A stretch of 64,000 nucleotides of DNA, taken from contig AP031354.1 in the NCBI GenBank assembly GCA_037833965.1, positions 6,798,001 through 6,862,000 of the forward strand. The letters run 5' to 3'. This document shows positions 22,282 through 33,703 of this stretch, one piece after another. This DNA comes from Marchantia polymorpha subsp. ruderalis (lineage: Eukaryota > Streptophyta > Marchantiopsida > Marchantiales > Marchantiaceae). How positions within the stretch are numbered: position 1 is the first letter of the stretch; each line of letters opens with the position of its first letter. Under the pieces are notes generated by a model. That model searched no databases. It saw nothing but the letters and a program-made list of their open reading frames with translations, and was not told the origin of the DNA. The position numbers were made by a program, and so were the translations under genes.

Positions 22282-22299
22282 TCCCCGGCAGCGGCGCCA
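22282..22299 (-). other. Primer binding site of E1
   Basis: TGGCGCCGCTGCCGGGGA on the minus strand is complementary to the 3' end of plant tRNA-Asp (from memory) except for one base. It lies 22 nt inside the 5' LTR border, a longer gap than usual but the same in E3 and E4. Confidence 0.85.
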
Positions 22300-23219
22300 A
22301 AAAGAAGTTGTCGGCTCCTTATGTAATAACCCACCAAAGGCTAAAACTGCAGTATGGTGGTAAAAAGATCGAACCCACAAGGACAGAGGCAACACACAGA
22401 GTAAAAAGTGTCATGTTTAACAGACTTTTGTAGAGTTTGAATTCTCAGGCGACGGTCACTCCCAGAAATACTGCAGTGCTCGACTCGGAGGCTCGACTCG
22501 GAGGAGGATGCTCGACTCGAAGGATGCTCGGAGGATGCACAGTACAGCGTAGTCACTCAACACACACACACACACACCTGAAACTGGCAAAAGCACAACT
22601 CGGAGGTCGGTCAGGATCTCCGCTTCGGATTTCAGGGGGAAAGTGTCTCAAAAGTTCACTCAGAGGTTCTGCAGGTAGTGACTCCCACTCCGGCTTTTAC
22701 TGCCCTTCCGCCAGGAACTAGCGTAGGGAACCCGGACTGGACTTCCCACTTCGGAACGAAGCCCCTTCATACGCCGTGGACGTCACCCTCGACTCACACC
22801 AAACGCAGAGGGTACAGGCCCGACTGAGAACTTAACTGAGACACAATCCAGTAACACACACACACAACCTGAATTGCAAACCAAGGCTTACACGAAGTAA
22901 TAAAACTTCACTTTGGCATTCAGGGGAAACTTCCCGTAGGAGTACAATCAGGATATGTCACTCGAAGGAGTAAGGGGAAACTGTTCAAGTCTCTAACTCG
23001 CAACCGGCTCTAAGCATCAGAAATCACCCGCAGGTGCAGATCCGCACTACTCAAGTCTCTAACCGGGTACTAGCTCTGAACATTCAGCCGAAGGCCTTCA
23101 ACTACAACATACAGTAACTTCGCTATGCTGCAGCTTCTCTACGTGGTGCCAGGACCAAAATGCACAAACACGCCAAGAAAGTGAGTTCCTGATCTGCACT
23201 TCCGAAACTGGAAGAGTCC

Positions 23220-23248
23220 CAAGGCAAAACGCCTTGATCTACTTTATA
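23220..23248 (-). promoter_or_regulatory. LTR core promoter: TATA box plus hairpin (E1 5' LTR)
   Basis: TATAAA at 23248-23243 and hairpin CAAGGC/GCCTTG at 23236-23220 on the minus strand. As this is the 5' LTR, this is the promoter that would have driven E1 genomic RNA. Confidence 0.65.
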
Positions 23249-23280
23249 CCCTCAAAGGTCCTAACTAACACTACGCTATC

Positions 23281-25252
23281 CTATCTACTACTCGCAACAC
23301 TTGCACGAAACCAAACTACGCTACTGCACTCTGCAGATCCGGTGCTACGCCTCCTGCGCGCCGGACTGCCTCGCTCTCTATCTCTACCTGGCCAATCTTC
23401 CGACCGGCTGCGCAACCCCAGACGTCGGAGGGCTGCAGTCACTTCCGACTCCAAGTGCGCCATAGTGTCGCGCGCACCCGACAAGAAGGATTCTAATTTC
23501 CTCGCTACTCGCCGCCGACTCCGACTGTCACCCTCCGTCAATGCCGCCGCCCGAAGCTCAAACTCCCTGAGTGTGATCTTCTCTTGAGCTGCCACCTCCC
23601 AATGGGCGTATCCTTTTAGAGAGTGAGTCACCCGCGTCGCCAACTCTTCTCGCGCCCGGCAGCTGCCTTCCACCTCTGCTAGCTGCATTTCCGCATCCAC
23701 TCCCTGCTAAAATATCCAAGGCAGTGGGGGATCCCACTGCTTGAGCCCCTCATCCGGCTCGATCTTCGGTTTCCAAAGGGGTCGACGCCGCAGTGACTTT
23801 TGTCACCTTTGCACCGCCTGCTTCTGTTGCCTGCCCTTCCGGCGCGATCTGCGCAGAAGGTGTCTTCGCTGGAGGTGCGTCCGCCGAAGGCGTCCGCACA
23901 CTGGTCGCCGGCCCTGTCCGTCTCGCAGTCGGCGAATCTGGCCGACTCTCTGTTGACCGACTCGCAGTCGGCCGACTAGCAGGTGTGCGACTAGCAGTCG
24001 GATACACCCTGCGCGTCTTCACTCCACTTGGCCTGCTTGCTGGCGGCGTTTTCCCAGAAGTGCCTTCCGCCGAAGGCGACCCTCTGAGGGTTGTTGGCTC
24101 GTCAGCCAAACTCTCTTCTGCTTCCGGCCTGCTGTCCGGTTCAACGCGCCGCTCCGTCGGCCTTCCTTCCGTTTGTCGACCTTCAGTCGCCCGACTCGTA
24201 GTCGGCCGACTGTCAGTCCGTCTGTCTTCTTCCAAAGGCATTGGTGCCTTCTGCGCAGAGGTATTTGCCGACTTCCCCAGAATCTGCGCGATTATATCCT
24301 CCTGCGTGGGCAGGATACTCCGCCGGACCGGAGTACGCCCGGTCTCCTCAGTACTAGTTGGCATTTTGCGTGCCCTTTGTTTTGGTCGGCTGTGAGGCTC
24401 GTTGGTTGGCCGACTACGAGTCGGCGCAGCTGGCGCTTCCGGCTGCTTGTCCTCAGGTCTCTCATCCCACTTCCGCTTTCGCGGAATGCGCTCACTTCGA
24501 CGTTCTTCTGCTGCTCTTGCTGGGGGCGGAGCCGGAGGCGGATTGGCAGGTGCCTCGTCCGGATCCGTGTCTACTTCGGCCTCCCGCGAGTATCTACCTG
24601 GATAGCTCCGGGTCAGCAGCAGAAACCGTGTCCACTCTGAATTTGTCAAACATCCCATCGCCCGATAAAACACAATCAGGTAATGCGAAAGATGATTGAG
24701 GGTTCCTCCTCTCTCTTCTTGCGCATGTTGGCGCGTCAGCTTCCACAGGAGCCGTGCCCAATGCTCTGGAGCTCCTGACAACACTAGCTCCACAAATCCT
24801 ACTTGCCAACCATGCATGTAAGCGGTCTTGGTCGGCTGCAATATCTGCAGCAATGTAGTCGCGACATTTCTCCGCAATCGATCTTTGTAATCCCGTGTCC
24901 GGAAACCGTTCTTGGGATGCCTGGCAACTTTGAAAAGCTCATTGTAGGAGATTTCTTCCTCCTGGGACACCTTCACGCTATCGGCCTCGAAGAGGAGATA
25001 CCCTTCCTCGCCGGCACACCTGCCCAACACCTGCGCCCAGTCACAAATGTCCCACCTCTCTGGATGTGGACGGAATCCGCGTGAGGGCTTGTGTCTCTCC
25101 TGCAGATACTCGCGCACCATCTCCGGACATGTCCAGTTCCATCCACACAGGAGGAAATCGAGCTTCAGGCCTGTCAGCACATCTTGGAATGCGCGCAGAC
25201 CGATCTGCGGCACTCTGAGTGGAGACACTCGCAGCTGGGGGACCTTCGACAT
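23281..25252 (-). pseudogene. U3 ORF in E1 5' LTR, deleted and mutated
   Basis: The start ATG (25252-25250, SKVPQLRVSPLRVPQ) and the N-terminal domain are intact, as is most of the linker. A stop at 23750-23752 replaces the Thr codon of the DRAGTGAQ stretch. A deletion of several hundred base pairs near 23,700 joins the linker to the late coiled coil (AEMQLAEVE). The C-terminal part then continues to the normal end. The junction shares about 4 bp (tcca) with both parent sequences. Confidence 0.85.
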
Positions 25253-26629
25253 TGCGTTTCCTGCACACACAGACGTTCTCCCCTCCACTCGCTCTCTCAC
25301 AATCGCCACTGCGCGTCGGCCGCTCAAGCACTGATTGCTGTCACTCTCTCTTCTCTCGCGCTCAAGTTCGCTACTCGCAATTCTCTGCAAGGTCTGTCAA
25401 GATCTTTGCGCAACTCGTCTCCGCACTCTCTCCTCTCACTGCAGGTCTCTCCGCCCTTGCGCGTAATCTTGGAAGCTGGAAATCGCAAAATCAAGAATGA
25501 GAGAATGAGACTGGAGGGCAGTCTTTTCTTCTCCGAATTCAAGATCGTCCAACGTTCTTACTGGTTACAATTTACGCAGCCGGCTATACGGCCTAACGGT
25601 TCGCCCTTGCATGCTCGAATTCACGTCTCCGCACTGCGCGCATTCGCATGCGTGAATGTTGAATTCTCCCGCCGCCACCGTCTTCTGGACTCGAGTTCGC
25701 CGCAGTGTATACGTCGGCTATGTTGTCTTTTCCTAACCTGCCCATCACCGGAGGCGTGTCGCCGCTGGCGTGTTCCTTATCCGTCGGCGCCTTGCTGGAG
25801 GCGCACATTCAGTCGGCGCGAATTACGCCGGCGCGTATTCGTACCGCTTGTTTGTCCGTTCTGCCTCGTCTATTGCTGACGGCGCATATCCCGCCGGCGC
25901 AAGTCATACCAGCGCAAATCATGCCAGCTCATCCGCCTATCAGCGCCATGTCGGAGGCGTACGTCCGGCCGGCGCTTTTCTTCCGTTGCGCAGCCGCCAA
26001 AGGCGCTTCCGACTCTGAACTGATTTCCTCCCATGAGCGCGTGATTCCGCCGAAGGCGCATCGTCGAAGGCGTACGGGAGTCCTTTCCGGCTGTGAACCC
26101 TAGCGCGAACGGCGCATGTCCGGCTACGAGTTTTCCGATGCTCATAACTTCTTTGTCCCTGATCCATCTCCAACGCTCTTGGGCTCGTTAGGACGAGCGT
26201 CCCGAGCTCTTTCTAATGCAACTTCAACCAACTGGGACCACCGTGTATTCCGATTGTTATGAAGGTTTCCCTTTCCGCGCTAGCGGCGCATCGCCGAAGG
26301 CGCACTCATGGTCGGAAGCTTTCAGAGGCCCGTGCCGTTCTTCTTACGTTTTTAGCAAAACCTCCTCCGGAGGTGTCTGCGCCGGAAGCGTGGCTTCCTT
26401 AAACGCTGGGAGCGCGTGAGTAGAGACACCTCAGAAAAGGAGCTTTTGCCGAAGGCGCCGAAGACATTTGGCGTTGGTACATCCGACTCCCCGATTCTTC
26501 GTGACCTCGTGACGATCTCCTCAATCCACTCTATTTAACGTACCCTTTTCTAACTACAGACACTGCTTCGGTACTTGTTTTCTAAAATTGTTTAAATTCT
26601 GCAAAAAAAACAAAAAGTGTGTTACCACA

Positions 26630-28265
26630 CATCCTCCGTTTCGAGGATTTCAGTCGCCACCGAATCCCTTGGCGACTCCCTAGAACTGTGGCGCGCGGCA
26701 GCTTCCGCCGCGACTGCCGCTCCACTCCCTGCTAAAATATCCAAGGCAGTGGGGGATCCCACTGCTTGAGCCCCTGTTCCGGCTCGATCTTCGGTTTCCG
26801 AAGGGGTCGACGCCGCAGTGACTTTTGTCACCTTTGCACCGCCCGCTTCTACTGCCTGCCCTTCCGGCGCGATCTGCGCGGAAGGTGTCTTCGCTGGAGG
26901 TGCGTCCGCCGAAGGCGCCCGCACAATGGTCGCCGGCCCTGTCCGTCTCGCAGTCGGCGAATCTGGCCGACTTTCTGTTGACCGACTCGCGGTCGGCCGA
27001 CTAGCAGTTGTCCGACTGGCAGTCGGATCTACCCTGCGCGTCTTCACTCCACTTGGCCTGCTTGCTGGCGGCGTTTTCCCAGAAGTGCCTTCCGCCAAAG
27101 ACGACCCTTTGAGGGTTGTTGGCTCGTCAGCCAAACTCTCTTCTGCTTCCGGCCTACTGTCCGGTTCAACGCGCTGCTAAGTCGGCCTTCCTTCCGTTTG
27201 CCGACCTTCAGTCGCCCGACTCGCAGTCGGCCGACTGTCAGTCCGTCTGTCTTCTTCTGAAGGCATCGGTGCCTTCTGCGTAGAGGTATTCGCCGACTTC
27301 CCCAGAATCTGCGCGATTATCTCCTCCTGCGTGGGCAGGATACTCCGCCGGACTGGAGTACGTCCGGTCTCCTCAGTACTAGTTGGCACTTTGCGTGCCC
27401 TTTGTTTCGGCCGGCTGTGAGGCTCGTTGGTTGGCCGACTCCGAGTCGGCGCAGCTGGAGCTTCCGGCTGCCTGTCTTGAGGTCTCTCATCCCATTTCCG
27501 CTTTCGCGGAGCGCGCTCACTTCGACGTTCTTCTGCTGCTCTTGCTGGAGGCGGAGCCGGAGTTGGACTGGCAGGTGCCTCGTCCGGATCCGTGTCTACT
27601 TCGGCCTCCCGCAAGTATCTACCTGGATAACTCCGGGTGAGCAGCGGAAACCGTGTCCGCTCTGAATTTGTCAAACATCCCATCGCCCGATAAAACACAA
27701 TCAGGTAAGGCGAAAGATGTTCTCTCTCTTCTTGCGCATGTTGGCGCGTCACCTTCCACAGGAGCCGTGCCCAACGAACTGGAGCTCCTGACAACACTAG
27801 CTCCACAAATCCTACTTGCCAACCATGCATGTAAGCGGTCTTGGTCGGCTGCAATATCTGCAGCAATGCAGTCGCGACATTTCTCCGCAATTGATCTTTG
27901 TAATCCCGTGTCCGGAAACCGTTCTTGGGATGCCTGGCAACTTTGAAAAGATCATTGTAGAAGATTTCTTCCTCGTTGGACACCTTCACGCTATCGGCCT
28001 CGAAGAGGAGAAACCCCTCCTCGCCGGCACACCTGCCCAACACCTGCGCCCAGTCACAAATGTCCCACCTCTCTTGATGTGGGCGGAATCCGCGTGAGGG
28101 CTTGTGTCTCTCCTGCAGATACTCGCGCACCATCTCCGGACATGTCCAGTTCCATCCCCACAGGAGGAAATCGAGCTTCAGCCCTGTTAGCACATCTTGG
28201 AATGCGCGCAGACCGATCTGCGGCACTCTGAGTGGAGACACTCGCAGCTGGGGGACCTTCGACAT
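26630..28265 (-). pseudogene. U3 ORF fragment in A4
   Basis: N-terminal part of the LTR protein, from the ATG at 28265-28263 to the insertion point of E1. Relative to the intact copies, GGTLN is lost in-frame after HAQEER (only HLSPYLIVFYR remains). A stop at 27177-27179 follows GRPT in the linker; the frame then reopens to 26630. The rest of the gene is across E1, outside the window. Confidence 0.82.
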
Positions 28266-29627
28266 TGCGTTTCCTGCACACACAGACGTTCTCCCTTCCG
28301 CTCGCTCTCTCACAATCGCTGCTGCGCGTCGGCCGCTCAAACACTGACTGCAATCGCTCTCTCTTCTCTTGCGTGCTCAAGTTCGCTACTCGCAAATTCT
28401 CTGCAATGTCTGTCAAGATCCTTGCGCAACTCGTCTCCGCACTCTCTCCTCTCACTGCAGGTCTCTCCGCCCTTGCGCGTAATCTTGGAAGCTGGAAATC
28501 TCAAAATCAAGAATGAGAGAATGAGACTGAAGAGCAGTCTTTTCTTCTCCGAATTCAAGATCGTCCAACGTTCTTACTGGTTACAATTACGTAGCCGGCT
28601 ATACGGCCTAACGGTTCGCCTTCGCATGCTCGAATTCATGTCTCCGCACTGCGCGCATTCGCATGCGTGAATGTTGAATTCTCCCGCCGCCATCGTCTTC
28701 CGGACTCGAGTTTGCCGTAGTGTATGCGTCGGCTATGTTGTCTTTTCCTAACCTTATCATCGCCGGAGGCGTATCGCCGCTGGCGTATTCCTTCTCCGTC
28801 GGCGCCTCGCTGGAGGCGCACATCAAGTCGGCGCGAATTACGCCGGCGCGTATTCGTACCACTTGTTTTGTCTGTTCTGCCCCGTCTATTGCTGACGGCG
28901 CATATCCCGCCGGCGCAAATCATGCCAGCGCATCCGCCTATCCGCGCCACGTCGGAGGCGTACATCCGGCCGGCGCTTCTCTTCCGTTGCGCAGCCGCCA
29001 AAGGCGCTTCCGCCTCTGAGTTGATTTCCTCCCATGAGCGCGTGGTTCCGCCGAAGGCGCATCGCCGAAGGCGTACGGGAGTCCTTTCCGACGGTGAACC
29101 CTAGCGCGAACGGCGCATGTCCGAATACGAGTTTTCTGATGCTCATAACTTCTTTGTCCCTGATCCATCTCCGGCGCTCTTGGGCTCGTTAGGACGAGCG
29201 TCCCGAGCTCTTTCCAATGCAACCTCCACCAACTAGAACTACTGTGTATCCTGATCGTTATGAAGGTTTCCCTTCCGCGCTAGCGGCGCATCGCCGAAGG
29301 CGCACTCATGGTCGGAAGCCTTCAGAGGTCCTTGCCAGCTTCTGACATCTTTAGCGAGATCTCCTCCGGAGGTGTCTGCGCCGGAAGCGTACCTTCCCTA
29401 AACGCTGGAAGCGCGTGAGTAGAGACACCTCAGCAAAGGAGATCTTGCCGAAGGCGCCGAAGACATTTGGCGCTGGTACGTCCAACTTCGCGCTTCTTCG
29501 TTTCCTCGTGACGATCTCCTCAATCCACTCTATTTAACGTACCATTTTCTAACTACAGACACTGCTTTGGTACTTGTTTTCTAAAATTGTTTAAATTCTG
29601 CAAAAAAACAAAAAGTGTGTTACCACA
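26630..29627 (-). mobile_element. Family A LTR (A4), start-side part
   Basis: This is a minus-oriented LTR beginning TGTGGTAACACAC at 29627. Its other end lies left of the window, because E1 is inserted in its U3 ORF at catcc (26630-26634). On the right, 29628 onward (gtacc...) is the interior of a plus-oriented family A LTR, so A4 is itself an insertion. The leader 28266-29627 contains no gene. Confidence 0.88.
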
Positions 29628-32180
29628 GTACCCACTGAGAGCGTTGTGCGATCTTGAATTCGGAGAAGAAAAGTCTGCTCTCCAGTCTCATTCTCTCATT
29701 CTTGATTGTGAGTTTTCCAGCTTCAGAGCTTGAGCGCGCAAGGGCGGAGACACCTTCAGTGAGTTGGAGAGAGTGCAGGAATCAGTGAGCAGGAAAAAGT
29801 GCGTTGCAACCAGGCGCGCGGAGGCGAACAGCGAGAGGATCTTGACGGACACCGAGGAGAGTTTGCGAGTAGAGAAATTGAGCGCGCAAGAGAGGAGAGA
29901 GCGATTTAAGTTAGTGTCTGAGCGGCTGACGCGCAGCGGCGATTGTGAGAGATCGAGCGAGAGAGAAGAACGTCTGTGTGTGCAAGGAGAGCGAGAAATA
30001 TGTCGAAGGTCCCTCAGCTGCGAGTGTCTCCACTCAGAGTGCCGCAGATCGGTCTGCGCGCATTCCAGGATGTGTTGACAAGATTGAAGCTTGATTTCCT
30101 CCTATGGGGATGGAATTGGACGTGTCCGGAGATGGTGCGCGAGTATTTGCGGGAGAAACACCAGCCCTCGCGCGGATTCCGCCCCCACTCCGAGAGGTGG
30201 AACATTGGCCACTGGGCGCAGGTATTAGGAAGGTGTGCAGGCGAGGAAGGGTATCTCCTTTTCGAGGCCGAAAGCGTGAAGGTGTCGAAGGAGGAAGATA
30301 ACTCCTACAATGATCTCTTCAAGGTTGGCAAGCATCCCAAGAACGGTTTCCGGACGCGGGATTACAAAGATCGATTGCGGAGAAATGTCGCGACTGCATT
30401 GCTTCAAATATTGCAGCCGACCAAGACCGCCTACATGCATGGGTGGCAAGTGGGATTTGTGGAGCTAGTGTTGTCAGGAGCTCCGGTTCATTGGGCACGG
30501 CTCCTGTGGAAAGTGACGCGCCAACATGTGCAAGAAGAGAGAGGAGGGACCCTCAATCATCTTTCGCCTTACCTGATCGTGTTTTATCGAGCGATGGGAT
30601 GTTTGACAGCTTCAGAGCGGGCGCGATTTCCGCTGCTGATCCGGAGTAATCCGGGTAGATACTTGCGGGAGGCTGAAGTGGACACAGATCCGGACGAAGC
30701 ACCTGCCAGTCCAGCTCCAGCTCCGGCCCCGGCAAGAGTAGAAGAAGGGCATCGAAGTGAGCGCGCACCGCGGAAGCGGAAATGGGATGAGAGACCAGAA
30801 GACAGGCAGCCGGAAGCTCCCGCTGCGCCGACTCGGAGTCGGCCAACCCACGAGCTTCACAGCCGGCCGAAACAGAGGGCACGCAAGATGGTGTTGCCAA
30901 CTAGCAGTGAGGAGACCGGGCGTACTCCGGTCCGGCGGAATGTCCTGCCCACGCAGGAGGAGATAATCGCGCAGGTTCTGGGGAGGTCGGTGAACCCCTC
31001 TGCGTAGAAGGCGCGGATGCCTTCGGAAGAAAGGCGAACTGAGAGTCAGCCGACTGCGAGTCGGCCAACTGCAGGACGGCAAGAGCAGCGCGTTGAACCG
31101 GACAGCAGGCCGGAAGCAGAAGAGAGTTTGGCTGCAGAGCCAACAACTCTCAGAGAGTCGTACAAGGACAGGCAGCAGAAGCGGGCGGTGCAAAAGTGAC
31201 AAGAGTCACTGCGGCGCCGACCCCTTCGAGAACCGAAGATCGAGCCGGAGCGGGGGCTCAGGCAGTGGGAACCCCCACTGCTTTGGATATTTTAGCAGGG
31301 AGTGGAGCGGCAGTCGCGGCGGAAGCTGCCGCGCGCCACAGTTCCAGGGAGTCGCCAAGAGATTCTGTGGCGACTGAAATCCTCGAAACAGAGGATGAGA
31401 CAAGTTCGGAAGAACAGGAAGCAGACTCTGTGCGTGGGACGCCAACAAGGGTACTGTGCGAGCAGATAGTGCCACTCTTGCGATATTTGGATCGCAAGGC
31501 AGCAAAGTACGCGAGTTCCAGAAAACCGCAGTCTTATGTGGAGATTGTCAAGAGCAGGACGAGGAGCAAGGTGGCCATTTGGGCCACTAGGTGCCAAACG
31601 TTGGAGATGAGGAATAGTGCCCTCCAACAGCACATGGCGATCACGAAGAGGCTACACCAAACCCTACAACACCAGCGGGAGGATGCGGCGACGAAAGCCC
31701 AGGCGGATGTCGAGCTAATGCGAGCAAAGATTGAGTTGGAATTGCAGGAAGAGCGGAGACAAAACCGCATTCTAACAGAGGAGCTTGCGCGCCAGACGCG
31801 CGCATTAGAGGAAGGTCAAAGCACGCGCAAGGCGGATGAGGTGTTGTTGCGCAACTTGCAATCCAAGTGCGCGGAATTGAGGGTGCAGCGCGCAGAGGCG
31901 GAGATGCAGCTGGCAGAGGTGGAAGGCAGCAGCCGGACGCGAGAGGAGTTGGTGACGCGGGTGACCCACTGCCTCAGAGGATACACCCACTAGGAAGTGG
32001 CGGCACAAGAGAAGATCACGCTCAGGGAGTTTGAGCTTCGGGCGGCGGCATTGACGGAGGGTGACGGTCGGAGTCGGCAGCGAGTGGCGAGGAAATTAGA
32101 GGCCTTCTTGTCGGGTGCGCGCGATACTATGGCGCACTTGGAGTCGGAAGTGACTGGGGTCCTCCGGCGGCTGGGGTTGC
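29628..32180 (+). mobile_element. Family A LTR (A5), interior part, plus orientation
   Basis: This is the interior of a plus-oriented family A LTR, starting in the leader upstream of the U3 ORF and ending close to the ORF C terminus. It is interrupted on the left by A4 and on the right by C1 (TGTGGTAACCC at 32181). It is more diverged from A1 and E2 than those are from each other, as expected for the oldest layer. Both its outer parts lie beyond the window, so the insertions described here sit inside this one LTR unless the rearrangement at 41847 complicates that. Confidence 0.8.
30000..32180 (+). pseudogene. U3 ORF in A5, degenerate
   Basis: ATG at 30000 (MSKVPQLRVSPLRVPQ), with the whole N-terminal domain open. 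A TAG at 31005-31007 stops it in the linker. A shifted stretch and an indel follow around 31,010-31,195. The frame with the TPTALDILAGSGAAVA and LLRYLDRKAAKYAS blocks and the coiled coil is open to a TAG at 31991-31993, and the remainder is open up to the C1 insertion. The last 40 or so codons are cut off. Confidence 0.83.
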
Positions 32181-32759
32181 TGTGGTAACCCACTTTTTGT
32201 TTTTCGCCGGAACTAAAACATTTTTGATTAGTAAGTACCGTGGTAGCAGCTATAAATAGTAATTGGTACGCAAAGCCTGAGTAAAAAGAGGATCGAGGAC
32301 AGTCAAGAGGTTTTGGGCTTAGGCCACAGTGGAACGCTTGGAATGGAACGGGCGGTTCACGCTGCAGGACTCGCTTCGAGCAACTTCGGCGGTAGATCAC
32401 TCATAACTTCCTCAATTCTTAACGCCTTGAGTTACTTAGCGTCTCGTTGAAAAGAACTCGACGCGCTCGTTCTAACGAGCCCAAGAACGCCTGGAACGGA
32501 TGAGGACTCAGGGAGTTGTGACTGTCGAAAGATGCGAAGGAGAACGCCTACGGATAGGCGGAAGGAGTTCGTCGTCGGCAGAATATCCACCTTCGGCCCT
32601 GGATGTTCGCCTTTCGCGACGGACGTCTTCGGGTCAACTTCAAGTCGGCAAACTCGGAGTCGGAGAACTTGGAGTCGGCAAACTTGAGGTCGGCGAACTC
32701 GAGGTCAAAGAACTTCAAGTCGGTAAACTCGGAGTCGGCAAACTTGAGGTCGGCGAACT
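32181..32759 (+). mobile_element. Family C LTR (C1), first 579 bp
   Basis: It starts TGTGGTAACCCACTTTTTG and matches, in reverse complement, the start side of the complete family C LTR at 60850-63348 (same lead-in and the same TTGGGCTTAGGCCACAGTGG stretch). It interrupts A5 after gttgc. The remainder is beyond E2, which is inserted at 32760 with left flank gaact. There is no coding sequence. The last 120 bp are a tandem array. Confidence 0.85.
32636..32755. repeat. 15-bp tandem repeat, eight units
   Basis: Eight imperfect 15-bp units of the type AACTTGAGGTCGGCG run from 32636 to 32755, followed by a partial unit (aact). E2 is inserted exactly at its edge. The complete C2 copy does not show this array and has a different 21-bp array instead. 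Confidence 0.88.
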
Positions 32760-33641
32760 TGTAATAACCCACCAAAGGCTAAAACTGCAGTATGGTGGTA
32801 AAAAGATCGAACCCACAGGGACAGAGGCAACACACAGAGTAAAAGTGTCACGTTTAACAGACTTTTGTAGAGTTTGAATTCTAGGCGACTGTCACTCCCA
32901 GAAATACTGCAGTGCTCGACTCGGAGGAGGATCTCGACTCGGAGGATGCTCGGAGGATGCACGGTACAGCGTGGTCACTCAACACACACACACACACCTG
33001 AAACTGGCAAAAAGCACAACTCGGAGGTCGGTCAGGACCTCCGCTTCGGATTTCAGGAGGAAAGTGTCTCACAAGTTCACTCAGAGGTTCTGCAGGTAGT
33101 GCCTCCCACTCCGGCTTTTACTGCCCTTCCGCCAGGAACTAGCGGGGGTACCCGGACTGGACTTCCCACTTCGGAACGAAGCCTCTACATACGCCGTGGA
33201 CGTCACCCTCGACTATCACACCAAACACAGGGGAGTGCAGACCCGACTGAGAACTTACTGAAAACACGATCCAGTAACACACACACAACCTGAATTACAA
33301 ACCAAGGTTTACACGAAGTAATGAAACTTCACATTGGCATTCAGGGGAAACTTCCCGTAGGAGTACAATCAGGATATGTCACTCGAAGGAGTAAGGGGGA
33401 ACTGTTCAAGTCTCTAACTCGCAGCCGGCTCAGAGCATCAGAAATCACCCGCAGGTGCAGATCCGCACTACTCAAGTCTCTAACCGGATGCTAGCTCTGA
33501 ACATTCAGCCGAAGGCCTTCAACTACAACATACGGTAACTTCGCTATGCTGCAGTTTCTCTACGTGGTGCCAGGACCAAAAATGCACAAACACGCCAAGA
33601 AAGTGAGTTCCTGATCTGCACTTCCGAAACTGGAAGAGTCC

Positions 33642-33670
33642 CAAGGCAAAACGCCTTGATCTACTTTATA
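33642..33670 (-). promoter_or_regulatory. LTR core promoter: TATA box plus hairpin (E2)
   Basis: TATAAA at 33670-33665 and hairpin CAAGGC/GCCTTG at 33658-33642 on the minus strand, 34 bp after the ORF stop codon. Confidence 0.65.
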
Positions 33671-33703
33671 CCCTCAAAAGATCCTAACTAGCACTACGCT
33701 ATC

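Larger units (their letters stand above)
22322..26629 (-). mobile_element. E1 5' LTR (family A, internal deletion)
   Basis: On the minus strand it reads from TGTGGTAACACAC (26629) to GTTATTACA (22322), next to the primer binding site. At 4,308 bp it is about 0.55 kb shorter than the complete copy, because a segment of the U3 ORF is lost at about 23,695-23,705. The right flank is the interior of LTR A4, starting catcc. E1 therefore ends here, and its left flank should carry the same pentamer outside the window. The leader 25253-26629 has no gene. Confidence 0.92.
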
